DNA of 33,430 nucleotides from Planctomycetia bacterium. Lineage in GTDB: Bacteria; Planctomycetota; Planctomycetia; Pirellulales; UBA1268. The notes under the pieces are model-generated. The model did no database searches, had not been told where the DNA came from, and saw only the letters and a list, made by a program, of their open reading frames with translations. Made by a program: the position numbers and the translations under genes. The stretch lies in contig JAPLNQ010000272.1 of assembly GCA_026401075.1 (NCBI GenBank), forward strand, positions 1 to 33,430, in the 5' to 3' direction. Of the stretch, positions 13,185 to 22,800 are shown one piece after another (positions within the stretch are counted from its first letter, which is position 1; each line of letters starts with the position of its first letter).

Positions 13185-14813
13185 GTGCACAGCCCCATCC
13201 CACAACGATTCCGACTTGCCAGGGTGTTCCACCTCCTGGCCGTGGCGGCTTGCAGTCTGGCGGTGAGCGGCTGCACGCCGTGGGGCCAGTATTGGCGGAA
13301 TTCGATGAAGGTGGGTCCGAATTACCTGCGGCCGCCCGCGGCCGTCGAAGGCGAGTGGATCGACGCCGAGTCGGAGCAGATCCGGTCGCTGTCGGACATC
13401 GACTCCCTGTGGTGGGAGCAGTTCAACGATCCCGTGCTCAACGGCCTTGTGATCCAGGCCTACAACCAGAATCTTCCGCTCCGCGAAGCCGGATTTCGCG
13501 TGCTCGCCGCCCGTGCGTCCTACAACATCAAGGTTGGCGGCTTCTTTCCGCAGGGGCAAGGCGCGCTGGCGACCTACAACCGCTACCAGTTCAGTAAAAA
13601 CGTCACCGCGCTGAACAACCTCTCGACCACCGCGTTCAGCATCTTCAGCACGGGCTTCAACCTCTCGTGGGAGCTCGATCTCTGGGGCAAGATCCGCCGC
13701 GGCATCGAGTCGGCCGAGGCCCAGTATCAGGCGAGCATCGAGGAATATGACGGCGTGTTGGTCACGCTCGTGGCCGACGTGGCCGATCGCTACACCGACT
13801 ACCGTGTGGCCGAGAAGCAGGTTCACGACCTCAAGCTCCTGGCCGAGATCCAGGCGAAGAGCCTGCAGGTGGCGACGGACCGCTTCGAGGGGGGCGCGAC
13901 GACCGAACTCGACGTCCAGCAGGGGAAGCTCAATCTGGCGGAGACTGAGGCCGCGATTCCCGCCTACGAACAGCAGAGCCGACTCGCCTCCAACGCGCTA
14001 TGCCTCCTGCTGGGCATCCCCCCGGCCGAACTCTCCGGCCGGCTGGGCGAACAGGAGATCCCGCAGCCTCCGGCATCGATCGAGGCGGGCATCCCAGCCG
14101 ACCTGTTGCGGCGCCGCCCGGACGTGCGGCAGGCGGAGCGGATCCTGGCGGCGCAGAGCGCCCAGATCGGTGTGGCCGAGTCGGAGCTCTACCCAGCCCT
14201 GTCGATCAACGGCTATCTGGGCGTGTATGCCAATGAACTCGGCCAGCTCTTCGAGTCCGATTCGTTCTTCGGGTTCATCGCCCCGGTCGTGGACTGGAAG
14301 CTGCTCAACTACGGGCGGCTGCTCAACAACATCCGCAAGCAGGATGCCCTCTTCCAATCGCTCGTCGCCCGCTACCAAGACACCGTGCTACGGGCCGGCA
14401 AGGAGGCAGAGGATGGCATCGTCATCTTTATCAAGGCTCGCCAGACGGCGGCGAAGCAGGAGGAGGCCCTCGCGGCAGCGGCCCGTTCGACGGAACTCGT
14501 CCAGATCCAGTACACGGAAGGCACGGTCGACTTCAATCGAGTGTTCGTGCTGCAGAAAAACCAGGTGGAGGAGCAGCTCAAGCTCAATGACGACGTGGGC
14601 ATCGTGACCCACGGCATGATCAAGCTCTACAGAGCACTGGGGGGCGGGTGGCAATTGCGGCTCGATGAACTGGCGGCCGCAGGACAGTGCTGCAAGCCGC
14701 TGCCAGCCGTCGAGGGAGGCGACTGCGACGACTACATCGGCAAGCAGCCTCCGGCTGGCTTCGACGCATGGTGCATCTGGCCCGAGTGGCTGCGGGGTCA
14801 CAAGGCCCGCTAG
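13185..14813 (+). CDS. Outer-membrane efflux lipoprotein (TolC/NodT family, OMF)
   Basis: 542 residues from GTG 13185. The signal peptide ends in LAVSGC, with Cys30 as lipidation site. KVGPNYLRPPAAVEGEW is the usual NodT opening, followed by WWEQFNDPVLNGLVIQAYNQN. Two OEP repeats follow: the first with ELDLWGKIRRGIESAEAQ, the second with PADLLRRRPDVRQAERILAA, YPALSINGYLG and VDWKLLNYGRL. The family forms trimeric channels through the outer membrane and periplasm that join RND pumps and adaptors. The last 60 residues (Cys-rich, CCKP, WCIWPEWLRGHK) go beyond the usual 460-480. No good Shine-Dalgarno site precedes GTG 13185. The gene converges on RND pump 1, and no other OMF is in the window. 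Confidence 0.93.
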   Translation: MHSPIPQRFRLARVFHLLAVAACSLAVSGCTPWGQYWRNSMKVGPNYLRPPAAVEGEWIDAESEQIRSLSDIDSLWWEQFNDPVLNGLVIQAYNQNLPLREAGFRVLAARASYNIKVGGFFPQGQGALATYNRYQFSKNVTALNNLSTTAFSIFSTGFNLSWELDLWGKIRRGIESAEAQYQASIEEYDGVLVTLVADVADRYTDYRVAEKQVHDLKLLAEIQAKSLQVATDRFEGGATTELDVQQGKLNLAETEAAIPAYEQQSRLASNALCLLLGIPPAELSGRLGEQEIPQPPASIEAGIPADLLRRRPDVRQAERILAAQSAQIGVAESELYPALSINGYLGVYANELGQLFESDSFFGFIAPVVDWKLLNYGRLLNNIRKQDALFQSLVARYQDTVLRAGKEAEDGIVIFIKARQTAAKQEEALAAAARSTELVQIQYTEGTVDFNRVFVLQKNQVEEQLKLNDDVGIVTHGMIKLYRALGGGWQLRLDELAAAGQCCKPLPAVEGGDCDDYIGKQPPAGFDAWCIWPEWLRGHKAR

Positions 14814-14887
14814 AGCGCATCTCGACCAGGTGGAGAGACGTTCTGGTTCCAGAGAAGAGGGAGGCGAGGGGGTCGGCGAACGCTCGA

Positions 14888-14930
14888 GGAGCATTGGGCC
14901 GCCGCGGCCCACGCGACGAGACTTTTGCCG
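14888..14930. repeat. Dispersed hairpin repeat, copy B, between convergent genes
   Basis: Begins GGAGCATTGGGC and ends GCGACGAGACTTTTGCCG. Its centre folds as GGGCC, loop GCCGC, GGCCC (14896-14910), whereas copy A at 6629 uses GGGCG/CGCCC. It lies between the ends of two convergent genes (14813 and 14968), so it may end transcription in addition. Confidence 0.7.
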
Positions 14931-14967
14931 CCCCCGAAGCCGGTGCCACACCACAGTCGCATGCGTT

Positions 14968-17900
14968 CTAGCCCGGTGATCCACGCCACCGCCGCAGCGT
15001 GTAGAAGAAGACCGGCGTGAGGAAGATGCCGAAGAGTGTCACGCCCAGCATGCCGCTGAACACGGAGATGCCGAGCGTCCGCCGCATCTCTGCCCCTGCC
15101 CCGTGCGCCACCACGAGCGGCACCACGCCGAGGATGAAGGCCAGGGAGGTCATCAGGATCGGCCGCAGCCGCAGCCGGCAGGCCTCGACGGTCGCCTCGC
15201 CGAGCGGCCTGCCCTCCTCCTGGAGCTGCTTCGCGAACTCGACGATCAGGATCGCGTTCTTGCAGGCCAGTCCGACGAGCACCACGAAGCCGATCTGCGT
15301 GAAGATGTTGATGTCCATGCCGGCCCACCGCACGCCGAGCATCGACGACAGCAGGCACATCGGCACCACCAGGATCACCGCCAGTGGCATCGTCCAGCTC
15401 TCGTAGAGCGCCGCCAGCACGAGAAATACCAGCACGACCCCCAGCACGAAGAGAAACGCCGCGGTATTGCCCGAACGGATCTGCATCGCCGCCATTTCCG
15501 TCCAATCGACGGCCATCAGCGGCGGGATCGCGGCCTCCCGCTGCAGCCGGTCGAAATGCCCCTGCATGACGGCCAGCGCCGACGTGCTGCCCACGCCGGG
15601 ACCGGGCTCGCCATAGACCGCCGCGGCTGGATAGAGGTTGTACCGCATCACCAACGACGGCCCGACCCGGTCGCGAACGTCGATCAGCGTCGTCAACGGC
15701 ACAGGCTGCTTGTTGCCGCCCACCACTTTGAGCCGTTCGAGCGTGCGGTGGATGTCCTGCCGATGGCTGCCATCCGCCTGCATGTTGACCTGCCACGAAC
15801 GGCCAAACCGGTTGAAGTTGTTGACATAGAAGGAGCCGAGCTGAATCTGCAGCGTGTCGATGAGATCCTGCATCGACACGCCAAGGGCTGCCGCCTTGTC
15901 GCGGTCGATGTCGAGAAACAGCCAGGGCGTGGCCGCCGAAAAATTCGTGAACAGGCCACGCAGCCGCACGTCGTCGCCACCGCTCTGCACCACGGCGTCG
16001 GCGGCCTGCTGAAGCTGTGGGAGCCCGTAGTCGCCGCGGTCCTCCACCACCATCTTGAAGCCGGCCACGGTTCCCAGACCGTCCACAGGCGGCGGGCCGA
16101 ACACTTCCACCCGTCCCTCGTCGCTGGTCGCCTCCCACTCGGCCCGCAGTCGTCGGGCTATTGCGTCAGCCGACAACTCCGCCCCGCGCCGCCGGTCAAA
16201 CCCGTCGAGGAGCAGATACATCGAGCCCCAATTGGCGCCGGTCGCCCCCAGCACGACAGATTGCCCGGCAATGGAGAGGACGTGGGCCACGCCAGGCTCC
16301 TCGAGCGCACGCTTTTCGAGCCTCTCCATCACCCGGCCTGTCCGCTGCACGCTTGCCCCGTCGGGCAACGTCACGTTGACGAGCAGGTAGCCCTTGTCCT
16401 GCGCCGGAATGAACCCCACCGGCACGACCGTAAACACCTGCCAGGTGAGGAACAACAGTCCCGCATAGACCAGCAGGATTGGCACGGAGATCAGAAGCGA
16501 TCCCTGAACCAGCGCGGCGTAGCCGCGGGTCAGCAGCCCGAAAACGACGTTGAAACCGCGAAAAAACCAGCCGGCCACGACCCCGAGGACCTTGTCGACG
16601 ATGTCGCGACCAGCGCCGTGGGGCTTGAGAAGGATCGCCGCGAGCGCCGGGCTGAGCGTCAGCGAGTTCACGGCCGAGAGCACGGTGGAGACGGCGATCG
16701 TCAGGGCAAACTGCCGGAAGAACTCGCCGACGATGCCCGAGATGAAGCCGCACGGCACGAACACGGCGCAGAGCACGAGTGCCACGCCGACCACGGGGCC
16801 GGTGACCTCCTCCATCGCCCGATACGAAGCCTCGCGGGGCGAGAGCCCCTTTTCGATCCACCGCTCGACGTTTTCCACCACCACAATCGCGTCGTCGACG
16901 ACGATCCCGATCGCGAGCACCAGGCCGAAGAGGGAGAGATTGTTGAGGCTGAATCCCAGCGCCGCCATGAAGGCGAAGGTGCCCACGATCGCCACCGGCA
17001 CCGCGATCAGCGGAATCAGCGTGGCCCGCCAGTTCTGCAGGAACACCAGCACTACGAGGGCGACGAGGATGATCGCATCGCGGAGCGTCTTGAGCACCTC
17101 CGCCTTCGATTCCTCGATGAAGGGCGTCGTGTCGTAGACGATCTCAGCCTTGAGCCCCCGCGGAAACCGTTCCCCCAGCGAGGCGAGCGCCGTCCGCACG
17201 CCCTCCGCCGTGCGGATCGCGTTGGACCCGGGCAACTGGTAGATGTTCATCCCCACGCTCGGCTCGCCGTCGAGCCGGCAGACCTGATCATATTGCTGGG
17301 CCCCCAGTTCGACGCGGGCCACGTCGCGAAGCCGCACGATCACCGCGGCCGCTCCGCCGCCGGGCGCCTCCATCTCCTTCACCACGACGTTGTCGAATTC
17401 CTCGACGGTCACGAGGCGGCCGACCGCCGCCAGTGGAATCTGGAATGCCTGCCGGTCGGGGGCCGGCTGCTGGCCGACGCTCCCGGCCGCCACCTGGAAA
17501 TTCTGCCGCTCGAGCGCCTGTTTGATGTCGTCGGGAACGAGATTGACCGCCGCCATCTTCTCGGGATCGAGCCAGACCCGCATGGAGTAGTCGCGTTGTC
17601 CCAGGAAATCGACGTCGCCCACGCCCTCGACCCGCAACAGTTCATCCCGGATCTGGATGGTGGCGTAGTTGGAGAGAAAAGTCTCGTCGAAGAGCGGCCG
17701 GCCCGACGCGTCTTTCTCGGAGGTGAAGTTGACGATCATCATCGCCGCCGGTGATTTCTTCAGCACCGCGACGCCCTCGCGCTGCACGACCTCTGGCAGG
17801 ATCGGCATCGCCAGCGTCACGCGGACCTGCGTCAGCACCTGGGCCATGTTCAGGTCGGTGCCGGGCGCAAAGGTCACGACCAGCCGGTACCGGCCGTCGT

Positions 17901-18186
17901 TGGTGCACTGCGAACTCATGGAGAGCGCGTTTTCGACGCCGCTGACCTGCTGTTCGATCGGGGCGGCGATCGTGTCGCGGACAAGCTCGGCATTGGCGCC
18001 GGGGTAGATCGTGGAGACCTCGACCGTGGGGGGGGAGATTTCCGGATACTGCGTGGTGGGAAGCGTGAGGTAGGCCACGCCTCCGCAGAGAACGAGCACG
18101 ATCGAGATCACTGAGGCGAAAATCGGCCTCGCGATGAAAAAGCGTGCGATTGTTGCTGCCTCCTGCACCCAAAGCCGGCGCGGCAT
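14968..18186 (-). CDS. RND efflux pump, HAE1 (AcrB-like) family, pump 1
   Basis: 1072 residues from ATG 18186. The first membrane helix (ARFFIARPIFASVISIVLVL) leads to the porter domain with PEISPPTVEVSTIYPGANAE and VENALSMSSQ. The helix 4 proton-relay motif GIVVDDAIVVVENVERWI at about 425-440 holds the paired Asp residues. Helix 10-12 motifs (GLACKNAILIVEFAKQL, FILGVVPLVVAHGAGAE) finish the second half. The protein is an inner-membrane proton-driven exporter of hydrophobic compounds and works with an adaptor and an OMF; no adaptor gene adjoins it. The start is uncertain. AGGAGG (18164-18159) lies downstream of ATG 18186 and eight bases before an ATC that aligns with the second residue of related pumps (MISRFF in pump 2). 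It diverges from the amidase gene. Confidence 0.95.
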   Translation of the reverse strand: MPRRLWVQEAATIARFFIARPIFASVISIVLVLCGGVAYLTLPTTQYPEISPPTVEVSTIYPGANAELVRDTIAAPIEQQVSGVENALSMSSQCTNDGRYRLVVTFAPGTDLNMAQVLTQVRVTLAMPILPEVVQREGVAVLKKSPAAMMIVNFTSEKDASGRPLFDETFLSNYATIQIRDELLRVEGVGDVDFLGQRDYSMRVWLDPEKMAAVNLVPDDIKQALERQNFQVAAGSVGQQPAPDRQAFQIPLAAVGRLVTVEEFDNVVVKEMEAPGGGAAAVIVRLRDVARVELGAQQYDQVCRLDGEPSVGMNIYQLPGSNAIRTAEGVRTALASLGERFPRGLKAEIVYDTTPFIEESKAEVLKTLRDAIILVALVVLVFLQNWRATLIPLIAVPVAIVGTFAFMAALGFSLNNLSLFGLVLAIGIVVDDAIVVVENVERWIEKGLSPREASYRAMEEVTGPVVGVALVLCAVFVPCGFISGIVGEFFRQFALTIAVSTVLSAVNSLTLSPALAAILLKPHGAGRDIVDKVLGVVAGWFFRGFNVVFGLLTRGYAALVQGSLLISVPILLVYAGLLFLTWQVFTVVPVGFIPAQDKGYLLVNVTLPDGASVQRTGRVMERLEKRALEEPGVAHVLSIAGQSVVLGATGANWGSMYLLLDGFDRRRGAELSADAIARRLRAEWEATSDEGRVEVFGPPPVDGLGTVAGFKMVVEDRGDYGLPQLQQAADAVVQSGGDDVRLRGLFTNFSAATPWLFLDIDRDKAAALGVSMQDLIDTLQIQLGSFYVNNFNRFGRSWQVNMQADGSHRQDIHRTLERLKVVGGNKQPVPLTTLIDVRDRVGPSLVMRYNLYPAAAVYGEPGPGVGSTSALAVMQGHFDRLQREAAIPPLMAVDWTEMAAMQIRSGNTAAFLFVLGVVLVFLVLAALYESWTMPLAVILVVPMCLLSSMLGVRWAGMDINIFTQIGFVVLVGLACKNAILIVEFAKQLQEEGRPLGEATVEACRLRLRPILMTSLAFILGVVPLVVAHGAGAEMRRTLGISVFSGMLGVTLFGIFLTPVFFYTLRRWRGSPG

Positions 18187-18250
18187 CAATGGCCGCCAGA
18201 CCGGTACGAGCGGTGGTTTTGATGATGCCGTCTTCGGCCCGGAATGTCGA

Positions 18251-18264
18251 GAGTGACCCGACTC
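18251..18264. promoter_or_regulatory. Candidate operator in the pump 1/amidase divergent spacer
   Basis: GAGTGACCCGACTC is an inverted repeat (GAGT/ACTC) in the 189-bp spacer between two divergent genes. It is short and could be chance. Confidence 0.2.
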
Positions 18265-18375
18265 AGACCATGCCCCGCGGCCGATGATAGACTTAACGTG
18301 GAGCCGAAGCCTCCTGATGCCCCGTGTTCTGTTTCCCTCGATGGGCACCGTCGCAGGCCGCGGCGGGAAGGAGCC

Positions 18376-19779
18376 ATGAGCCTCTCCGAACTGCTGGGCA
18401 TGTCGGCCCTCACGCAGGCCCGCCTCATTCGCGAGGGGCAGGTGTCGAGCGCGGAACTGGTCCGGAAGACGCTCGACCGTATCACCGAGCTCAACCCCCA
18501 TTATCAAGCCTTCGTGGGAGTCTTCGAGCGGGCCGTCGCGGTGGCCCGACGCAAGGATCGCATTCGCCAGCGGTCGCGGAGCGACCTGCCGCTGTTTCAC
18601 GGAGTGCCGCTGGGTATCAAGGATCTCAACGTCGTCCGCTGGACGACCACGCGATACGGCTCACGGGCTGTGCCCCACCTGCCGCTGCCGGTCGATGACT
18701 ACACGGTGGCACCGCTCCGCCACGCGGGATTCGTCATCGTGGGCAAGCTCAGCAGCAGCGAATTTGGGGCGATGCCCGTCACCGAGCCCGACATCCATCC
18801 GCCCACGCGGAATCCCTGGGCTCCGAACCACACATCCGGCGGCTCAAGTGGCGGATCAGCCGCCGCCGTCGCTAGCGGCATGCTTGCCGTGGCGCAGGGC
18901 TCCGACGGTGCAGGCTCGATTCGCATCCCGGCTGCCTTCTGCCAGCTCTATGGTCTGAAGCCGGCACGCGGACGACTGCGGAACCAGTTCGGTCTGCCTG
19001 ATCGCCGGCTGCTCTACACCTCGGGCCCGCTCACCCGCACGGTCAGCGACGCGGCCGCCATGCTCGACGTCATGGCGGGGCTCGTCGAAGGCAGGCCGCA
19101 CTGGGCCCCGCCTCCCGAGCGACCTTTTCGAGAGCGGTCCGGCCCGGGTCGCCGTCTGCGAATCCGCTTTATCACCGCCACGAAGTTGGGGCCCACCGAT
19201 CCCGAGATCGTCGCGGGGCTCCAGCGGGCCATCGGCGTGCTCACCAGCCTCGGACACGTTGTCGAGGAGGGGTGTCTGCCAGAGAGCAGCGCGGAGGAGT
19301 TTCTGCCCCTCTGGCAGCACCAGGTCGCCCAGGTGCCACTCTGGAACTGGAGCCGCACGCAGCCTGTCACGCGCTGGCTGGGCGAGGCGGGACGGAGGCT
19401 CCGCGCTGACGATGTCCGTAGCCTATTCGACAGACTGAACGCCCGGTTCGCCCCGGCCTTTGCGACAGCCGACGCATGGCTGATGCCAACCACGGCGGTG
19501 CCGGCTCCACGGATCGGCGCCTTCCGCGGACTGCCCGCGGCCGAGGCCTTCGCCCGCGCCGCCCAGCTCGGGGCATTCACGGCCATCATCAACCTCACCG
19601 GCCTCCCGGCGGCCTCGATTCCAATGGGCCGCACACTGGCAGGCCTGCCGATGGGCCTGCAGGTGGTGGGCGGACCGTTCGGCGAGCAGGATGTGCTCTC
19701 GCTGTCGTGGGAACTGGAGGAGGCGATGCCCTGGCAGCAGATCGCCGACATTCCTGGAATGACGGCGTCGCTGGAATGA
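18376..19779 (+). CDS. Amidase-signature hydrolase
   Basis: 467 residues from ATG 18376, preceded by GGAAGGAG. The Ser-cisSer-Lys triad is complete: Lys82 in GIKDLN, Ser157 in GGSSGGS and the nucleophile Ser181 in GSDGAGSIRIPA, spaced exactly as in fatty acid amide hydrolase (75 and 24 residues). The C-terminal FTAIINLTGLPAASIPMG and GLPMGLQVVGGPFGE are family signatures. The family hydrolyses carboxamides; the substrate is unknown. GatA (Glu-tRNA amidotransferase) is less likely, because no gatB or gatC is nearby. No signal peptide is seen. The last codons arise from a 17-bp duplication that moved the stop from TAG 19784-19786 to TGA 19777-19779. It sits between two RND genes, convergent with pump 2. 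Confidence 0.88.
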   Translation: MSLSELLGMSALTQARLIREGQVSSAELVRKTLDRITELNPHYQAFVGVFERAVAVARRKDRIRQRSRSDLPLFHGVPLGIKDLNVVRWTTTRYGSRAVPHLPLPVDDYTVAPLRHAGFVIVGKLSSSEFGAMPVTEPDIHPPTRNPWAPNHTSGGSSGGSAAAVASGMLAVAQGSDGAGSIRIPAAFCQLYGLKPARGRLRNQFGLPDRRLLYTSGPLTRTVSDAAAMLDVMAGLVEGRPHWAPPPERPFRERSGPGRRLRIRFITATKLGPTDPEIVAGLQRAIGVLTSLGHVVEEGCLPESSAEEFLPLWQHQVAQVPLWNWSRTQPVTRWLGEAGRRLRADDVRSLFDRLNARFAPAFATADAWLMPTTAVPAPRIGAFRGLPAAEAFARAAQLGAFTAIINLTGLPAASIPMGRTLAGLPMGLQVVGGPFGEQDVLSLSWELEEAMPWQQIADIPGMTASLE

Positions 19780-19787
19780 CGGCGTAG
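19754..19787. repeat. 17-bp tandem duplication at the 3' end of the amidase gene
   Basis: CTGGAATGACGGCGTCG at 19754-19770 is followed directly by CTGGAATGACGGCGTAG at 19771-19787. Seventeen is not a multiple of three, so the copy changes the frame and the stop of the amidase gene. Confidence 0.9.
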
Positions 19788-19825
19788 CGAGCACAACTTC
19801 GTAGCTGCGGCCCGCTCCGACAGGC

Positions 19826-22800
19826 TCACGTCCGCTCACCGCGCCAGCCGAGGCGGGTCGAGAGCCCCTGCAGGACGGCGAAAAAGACGGGGGTGAGGAA
19901 GATGCCGAAGAGCGTGACACCGATCATGCCGGCAAAGACCGTGACCCCGAGCGACCAGCGGAGTTCCTTGCCCGCCCCCTGTGCCACCACCAGCGGCACC
20001 ACGCCGAGGATGAAGGCCAGCGACGTCATCAGGATCGGCCGCAGCCGCAGCCGGCAGGCGGTGAGCGTGGCGGTGCGGATGTCCTGACCGTGATTGACGA
20101 GCTCCCTCGCAAACTCGACGATCAAAATTGCGTTTTTGCTGGCCAGTCCCACGAGCACCACCAGCCCCACCTGCGCGAGGATGTCGATCGGCAGCTTTGC
20201 GATCGCCAGGCCGACGATGGCGCCAAGGATGCACAGCGGAACGACCAGGATCACGGCCAACGGCTGCGACCAGCTCTCATAGAGCGCCGCCAGCACGAGA
20301 AACACAAGTGCCATGCCCAGCACGAAGAGCACGCCGGCTGTGTTGCCCGCCAGAATCTGCAGCTGGAAGATTTCCGACCACTCGTATGAAAAGCTGTCGG
20401 GCAGTTCCTTTGCGGCAGCGCTGGCGACCCTGTCGATCAGCACGTTGCCGCTCTCGAAAGGGTTGGGAATGCCTGTGACCGGGGCTGCTGGAAATAGGTT
20501 GTACCGCATCATGATCGCGGGCCCGACGTCATTCCTGGCGGTCATCACCGTCGCCAGCGGTACCATCTCCCCGGCGGCATTGGCCACCTTCAGATTGAGC
20601 AAATCTTTGACTCCGCTCCGAAAGCCCGCATCGGCCATGATTTTCACCTGCCAGTACCGCCCGAACAGGTTGAAGTTGTTGATGTAGAACGACCCTACGT
20701 ACATCTGCAGCGCCTCGAACACGGTATTGACCGGTATGCCCATCGCCCGAATCTTGGCGCGATCGATGTCGAGAAACAACTGCGGCGAGTCGGCGCGGTA
20801 GTCGCCGACGACGAAGGGCAGCTTCCAGCCCCGCATCCCGGCGACGAACTGCTCGATCGTTTCCTGCAGCAGCCGCGGCCCCTGATTGGCCCGGTCCTGG
20901 AGGTAGAACCGGAATCCTCCGGCCGTCCCCAGCCCCTTCACCGGGGCTGCGGGATAGACGCCGACCCGGGCGTCAGGAATCTCCGCCAGGCAACGCTCCC
21001 GCATCGTGCGGATGATGACCTGATCCGACGTCTCGCGGGTGCGTCGCTCCTCGAACGGGGCCAGCACGAGAAATGACGACCCGACGTGGGGCATGCTGGC
21101 GCCGTAGAGCACCGAGAACCCGGTGATCGACAGCGTGGTCGCGACCCCAGGAATCGTCGTGGCCACCTCATCGATGCTTTTCATCACATCGTCTGTCCGC
21201 TGCAGCGACGTGCCGTCGGGGAGCTGCGCCGAGACGATGACGTATCCCTGATCCTGCGGTGGCACGAAGCCGATTGGGTAGCGACTCACAGCCTGCCACG
21301 TGAGCAGAAGCAATGCCCCGTAAGCCGCCATCACCCAGACACTCCGCCGGAGCAATGCCGCCACGATGCCACAATAGCCCCCCACAACCGCTTCAAAGCC
21401 GCGGTTGAACCACCGGAAGAACCAGCCACACAGCCTCTCCAGCAGCCACTCCAGCGGGTCCGTCTCGGAGCCCTTCGGACGCAGCAGGATCGCCGCCAGC
21501 GCCGGACTGAGCGTCAGCGAATTGATCGCAGAGAGAATCGTGGAGACCGCGATCGTGAGGGCGAACTGTTTGAAGAACAGCCCCGTCACGCCGGAAATGA
21601 ACGCGCAGGGAATGAACACAGCCGACAGCACCAGCGCCACCCCGATCACGGGGCCGGTCACCTCCTCCATCGCTCGAATCGCGGCATCCCGCGGCGTGAG
21701 GCCCTGCGCGATCCAGCGTTCCACGTTTTCCACCACCACGATGGCGTCGTCGACGACGATGCCGATCGCGAGCACGAGCCCGAAGAGCGAGAGCGTGTTG
21801 AGGCTGAAACCCATCGCGGCCATGGCGGCGAACGTGCCGACGATCGCCACGGGCACGGCCACCAGGGGAATGAGCGTCGCCCGCCAGCTCTGCAGAAACA
21901 CAAGCACGACCACCGCCACGATCAGGATCGCGTCACGGAGCGTCTTGATCACCTCGAAAATGGAATCGGTGATGAAGGGGGTCGTGTCATACCGGATTTC
22001 GTAGATCAGGCCCGCGGGAAACCGCGAGGACAACTCCTTCACCTTCGCATGAACGGCCCGCGAGCAGTCGAGCGCGTTGGTGCCGGGAAGCTGAAACACG
22101 GCGATCCCGACCGATGGCTTGCCGCCGAACCGGCAGACCTGGTCGTACGACGCGGCGCCGACCTCGACCCGAGCCACATCGCGCAGCCGCACCAGCGGCG
22201 TGCCCGGCAGTGAGGGATCGGTCTTGACGACGATCTCGCCGAACTGCTCCGGCGATTCAAGCCTGCCGAGCGCGGAAACCACCAGCTGCGCCTCCGGGTC
22301 GCCGGCCTGCCCACTGACGCCGCACACGACCTGGTGGTTCTGGCTGGCGATGGCATCGCGGACGTCCGCCGGCGTGAGTCCGCGGGCGGCCAGCTGCTCG
22401 GGGTCGAGCCAGGCCCGCAGCGAATAATCACGCTGGCCGAACAGGAGGATGTCGCCCACTCCGTAGCACCGCAGGAGTTCGTCACGCAGGCGGATCGTCG
22501 CGTAGTTGCTCATGAAGACGTCGTCGTAGCGGCCGTCGGGCGAGAGCAGTTGCACGGTCAGAAGAATATCGGGCGACCGCTTCTTGATCGTGACGCTCTG
22601 CTGTTGGACGACGGGCGGCAAGAGCGGCATCGCCAACTGCACGCGGTTCTGGGTCTGCACGACAGCGAGATTGGCATCGGCACCGACCTCGAAGGTGAGC
22701 GTGAGCACGTAAGCCCCGTCGTTGGTCGCCTGCGACTGCATGTAAAGCAGCTTGTCGACACCGTTGACCTTCTGCTCGATCGGTGCGCCCACCGTGTCTG

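Noticed and set aside
15103-17754. 883-residue open frame on the plus strand
   Set aside because: It lies fully opposite RND pump 1; its composition (His/Arg/Asp-rich) is that of an antisense shadow in GC-rich DNA.
18376-19779. GatA, subunit of Glu-tRNA amidotransferase
   Set aside because: No gatB/gatC nearby, and the amidase family is broad; only a generic amidase can be supported.
21086-22213. 375-residue open frame on the plus strand
   Set aside because: Antisense shadow of RND pump 2 with no domain-like sequence.
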